Source: Thermaurantimonas sp046295455 (GTDB taxonomy: Bacteria > Bacteroidota > Bacteroidia > Flavobacteriales > Schleiferiaceae). Taken from it: DNA of 64,000 bases. The position numbers and the translations under genes were made by a program. This document shows positions 61,218 through 64,000 of the stretch, in pieces. The stretch spans positions 62,001 through 126,000 of the forward strand of contig JBKBNI010000003.1 of the NCBI GenBank assembly GCA_046295455.1, in the 5' to 3' direction. The notes below the pieces were generated by a model that was not told the DNA's origin, did no database searches, and was given only the letters and a program-made list of their open reading frames with translations. Every line of letters begins with the position of its first letter. The first letter of the stretch is position 1.

Positions 61218-62150
61218 TTATGACACCACGCGCAGTACTTGTATTTCAAATATCAGGTCTGCATCCGGCGGTATCACCCCACCGGCACCAGCTTTGCCAT
61301 AGGCAAGCTCTGAGGGCAAATGTGCGATTACGTGGTCGCCTTCAGCACAAAGCTGCAGCAATTCATCCCATCCGGAAATAACCTGGCCCGCACCGGCTTT
61401 GAGGGTGAAGGGCTGGCGGTTGATCGATGCATCGAAGACCTGACCATCGGTCAGCATGCCGACGTAGTGTATCGTTACGGTATCACCGGACGCAATGCGA
61501 CGGCCCTGACCTTTTTGCACAAAGCGGTATCCCAGTCCTGAGGGAGTCCTTTCCATATCTGCCAGAAGGGCACTGATTTCTTCCCGGGCCTGGCGGGCTT
61601 CTTCTTCCCTCTGCTCGACCAGATGAGCTAGTTCTTTGGTATACACTTCTGCAGGGGCATAGTTGGCCACATCATCACCAATTCGCTCAATGGTAATGCG
61701 CTCAATGATATCACCCTGGCGTATGGCATCTACGACCTGCTGTCCATCAACTACACGCCCGAATACGGTATGCTTATCATCAAGCCAGGGGGTTTCGCGA
61801 TGTGTAATAAAAAATTGAGAGCCGTTGGTATCAGGTCCGGCATTGGCCATGGAAAGCACTCCGGGACCATCGTGTCTGAGGTCAGGGTGAAATTCATCCG
61901 GAAACTGATATCCGGGGCCTCCTCTTCCGGTGCCCAATGGATCTCCGGCCTGAATCATAAAGTCTGAAATCACGCGGTGAAAAGTCAATCCGTCGTAGTA
62001 GGGTTCGCCTGCGTTGCGTGCCTTGTTTGGAATACTTCCTTCTGCTAATCCCACAAAATTGGCAACGGTCAGAGGTGCTTTTTCATATTCCAGATTGACG
62101 GTAATCGTACCACGGTTGGTAACGATGTGTGCTAAGAGTTGATTGTTCAT
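61218..62150 (-). CDS. Cytoplasmic cyclophilin-FKBP fusion peptidyl-prolyl isomerase
   Basis: The 310-residue protein joins two unrelated prolyl isomerases. The cyclophilin part (about 5-160) has FHRVISDFMIQAGDP, GSQFFITH and HTVFGRVV. A charged linker (about 175-205) leads to an FKBP domain (about 212-308) with VTIHYVGMLTDGQVFDAS, VISGWDELLQL and GKAGAGGVIPPDADLIF. There is no signal peptide from ATG 62150; an in-frame ATG at 62189 adds 13 residues and is less likely. It is a paralogue of the lipoprotein fusion 234 bp upstream. Confidence 0.93.
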   Translation of the reverse strand: MNNQLLAHIVTNRGTITVNLEYEKAPLTVANFVGLAEGSIPNKARNAGEPYYDGLTFHRVISDFMIQAGDPLGTGRGGPGYQFPDEFHPDLRHDGPGVLSMANAGPDTNGSQFFITHRETPWLDDKHTVFGRVVDGQQVVDAIRQGDIIERITIERIGDDVANYAPAEVYTKELAHLVEQREEEARQAREEISALLADMERTPSGLGYRFVQKGQGRRIASGDTVTIHYVGMLTDGQVFDASINRQPFTLKAGAGQVISGWDELLQLCAEGDHVIAHLPSELAYGKAGAGGVIPPDADLIFEIQVLRVVS

Positions 62151-62383
62151 TGTATAGTAAAGGTTTAATTTGAAAAATATGCCCCTCAAAGCCGCAAATT
62201 CCCGGACAGATTTATAAACTGGGACATATACAGTTTTTACTCATTTGGAAGGGTATGGTGATGTTTGTCAACGGAGGTATGCAACCGCAAGGGGCATCTA
62301 CCGGCTAATCGTGCAGAGAAATGTCATTCGGGGGCGGATGCCTCTGCGAAATAAGACCTATAACCCTCTTTCAGGACAGAGTA

Positions 62384-63403
62384 TTATTCTACGGCGAGAA
62401 CTTCCACGTCAAAGATCAGATCGGAATTTGGCGGAATAACTCCTCCGGCTCCCCGCTCTCCGTAGCCAAGCTGAGGCGGAATCAGCAACCTGACTTTGGT
62501 GCCGGGACCAAACATTTGCAGAGCCTCATCCCACCCTTTGATTACCTGACCCATACCGACCTGAAAGCGGAAAGGCTGACCTCTGTCGAGCGATGAATCG
62601 ATCTTACGCCCGTCAGGCAGCGTGAGGGTGTAGTGGCATGTGACAAACTGCCCTTGTTTGGCAGGAGCTCCAGTGCCTTCCTGTGTGATGATGTAGGCCA
62701 ATCCGCTGGGTGTGCTCTGCGCTGCTCGCTTGAGGGTCTCGAATGCTTCTCTGGACTTACGGGCTTCCATCTCCTGCTTCTCTTGCAGCGCTTTTCGGGC
62801 TGTTTCAAAGGTCTTGGCAGGGTCGTAGTTTTTCATCTCTTTTCCTACGCGCAAAATTTTCACTTCGATCATTTCATCACCCTGCTCAATGGCATTGACC
62901 ACCTCCTGACCTTCTACCACACGTCCGAAAACGGTGTGCCGCCCGTCGAGCCAGGGGGTCTCCTTGTGGGTGATAAAAAATTGTGAACCATTGGTACCTG
63001 GCCCTGCGTTGGCCATAGAGAGCACGCCGGGTCCGTCGTGTTTTAGCTCAGGGACGATTTCATCTTCAAACTGATAGCCCGGACCTCCCGAACCGTTTCC
63101 ACTTGGATCTCCCCCCTGGATCATAAAATCGGCAATGACGCGGTGAAATTTCAATCCGTTGTAGAAGGGCTGTCCCTTTTGTTTGGCTGTGTTTTCGATT
63201 TTGCCCTCGGCCAGACCGGCAAAGTTCGCAACGGTCATTGGAGTTTTGTCGTGATACAACTTTAGCAATATCTCTCCTTTGTTGGTTTTTATTACCGCAT
63301 AGAGTCCGTCTTCAAGTTTAGATGTTTTTCCACTGATTTTTGGCTGACTGTTGCACGATATACCAACGATCAGCAAGGCAATGATTCCGGCGATTTTTCT
63401 CAT
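62384..63403 (-). CDS. Lipoprotein cyclophilin-FKBP fusion peptidyl-prolyl isomerase
   Basis: The 339-residue protein has a lipobox (VGISC, cysteine 17), so it is membrane-anchored outside the cytoplasm. The cyclophilin part (about 35-190) has FHRVIADFMIQGGDP, GSQFFITH and HTVFGRVV. A coiled linker (about 197-225) leads to FKBP motifs VTCHYTLTLPDGRKIDSS, VIKGWDEALQM and YGERGAGGVIPPNSDLIF. It probably folds envelope proteins. It follows the GldI-like gene by 8 bp. Confidence 0.95.
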   Translation of the reverse strand: MRKIAGIIALLIVGISCNSQPKISGKTSKLEDGLYAVIKTNKGEILLKLYHDKTPMTVANFAGLAEGKIENTAKQKGQPFYNGLKFHRVIADFMIQGGDPSGNGSGGPGYQFEDEIVPELKHDGPGVLSMANAGPGTNGSQFFITHKETPWLDGRHTVFGRVVEGQEVVNAIEQGDEMIEVKILRVGKEMKNYDPAKTFETARKALQEKQEMEARKSREAFETLKRAAQSTPSGLAYIITQEGTGAPAKQGQFVTCHYTLTLPDGRKIDSSLDRGQPFRFQVGMGQVIKGWDEALQMFGPGTKVRLLIPPQLGYGERGAGGVIPPNSDLIFDVEVLAVE

Positions 63404-63411
63404 TTGGATCT

Positions 63412-63945
63412 TTATTGGGTTTGAATTTTTTCAATTTTGATGGAATACACCACAGGTTGTCGCATACCTACTTCGTCGAGGTCTCCCGCAAGGCCGAAAG
63501 CCAGGTAGGAGGGCAATACCATCTGTATGCTGTCGCCTGGTCCGAAGAGCTTGAGCATTTCGTGTAGCCCGATTTCGGCGTCTTCCCGGTCAATGCGCAG
63601 TGTCCGGCGCTCCGAGGCATCTTCATAGATACGCTTGCCATTGAGCAGCTCCATTGTCGTGCGAAACACTACAATGTCACCTTCTTTGGCCCTTAGACTC
63701 TGCCCGCCACGCTTGAGGATTCTGTAATACACTCCGTTTGAATGCACGGCATACTCCCATTTTCGGCCTTTTACATATTCTTCAATGGCTTGATTTTCCG
63801 CTTTCAGGTATCTCCTGTTCATCTGGATCAGAGCTTCCCGATCAAGGTTCTGATGAAAGTCATCGAGGTTGTTCTGAGATTCTTTGTTGCGCTGCCCGCA
63901 AGACAGGGCGATCAGAGTGAACCCGATCAATATACCGTATTTCAT
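63412..63945 (-). CDS. FKBP-type lipoprotein isomerase, GldI-like
   Basis: The 177-residue protein has a lipoprotein signal (MKYGILIGFTLIALSC, cysteine 16), a charged helical stretch (about 20-70) and an FKBP domain (about 72-177). The FKBP core is partly degenerate: GDIVVFRTTMELLNGKRIYE, IGLHEMLKLFGPGDSIQMVL and PSYLAFGLAGD in place of the usual YGxxGAGGxIPP. The layout resembles GldI, a lipoprotein isomerase needed for gliding in Flavobacterium. I chose ATG 63945; an ATG at 63954 is in frame but adds residues ahead of the signal peptide. Confidence 0.88.
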   Translation of the reverse strand: MKYGILIGFTLIALSCGQRNKESQNNLDDFHQNLDREALIQMNRRYLKAENQAIEEYVKGRKWEYAVHSNGVYYRILKRGGQSLRAKEGDIVVFRTTMELLNGKRIYEDASERRTLRIDREDAEIGLHEMLKLFGPGDSIQMVLPSYLAFGLAGDLDEVGMRQPVVYSIKIEKIQTQ

Positions 63946-64000
63946 CTTGTGCATTCCTCAGGCAAAGATAACTGCTTGCTCCATCTTTCAGATAGCTTCC

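Overview
The window looks like chromosomal DNA of a free-living Bacteroidota. The evidence is SusC/SusD pairs, type IX secretion (T9SS) sorting domains, a PorW/SprE-type lipoprotein, an ATP synthase cluster without beta and epsilon subunits, and TAnnTTTG -7 boxes upstream of many genes. The sequence does not settle the class; a Saprospiria- or Chitinophagia-like aquatic bacterium is my inference. I see no rRNA, tRNA, CRISPR array, transposase or phage gene. One SusC gene runs off the left edge of the window.

Layout. 1-5.2 kb (-): a tightly coupled operon of a cytoplasmic isoaspartyl peptidase, a secreted cyanophycinase-like S51 peptidase and a SusC transporter. This is the best candidate for an undescribed system: capture and use of cyanophycin or another isopeptide polymer. 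5.5-7.8 kb: a secreted adhesin-like protein, a non-coding stretch and an OmpA-type lipoprotein. 7.9-16.6 kb (-): atpB-E-F-H-A-G, preceded by a chain of overlapping genes (SprE/PorW, bactofilin, AtpZ-like protein, small membrane protein). 16.8-18.9 kb: a fused 2-oxoacid dehydrogenase E1. 18.9-23.1 kb (-): response regulator, TPR/beta-barrel protein, HEAT protein and membrane glycosyltransferase, which resembles a synthase-type exopolysaccharide machine. 23.2-30.8 kb (+): sirtuin, rimP-nusA-infB and two extended SDR enzymes. 31-36.7 kb: Hsp20, OmpA with TSP3 repeats, an arginase-family enzyme and a T9SS lamin-tail protein. 36.8-40.1 kb (+): phosphopantetheinyl transferase, TonB receptor and HemD. 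40.0-42.8 kb (-): a PAS sensor without an ATPase domain and its response regulator. 42.9-48.7 kb (+): a three-gene RND efflux system whose outer-membrane gene carries a palindromic repeat cluster inside its reading frame. 48.8-54.9 kb (+): prolyl oligopeptidase, DUF1573 protein, aminotransferase, MurB and FolE. 55.1-60.9 kb (-): a SusC/SusD locus with two small exported proteins and no enzyme. 61.2-63.9 kb (-): three peptidyl-prolyl isomerases, two of them cyclophilin-FKBP fusions.

How the parts connect. Much of the window concerns the cell envelope: T9SS cargo and a T9SS component, TonB-linked uptake, periplasmic folding factors, OmpA anchors, efflux and a probable surface polysaccharide. 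The rest is core housekeeping. Function calls rest on motifs and family knowledge read by eye; no database search was run.
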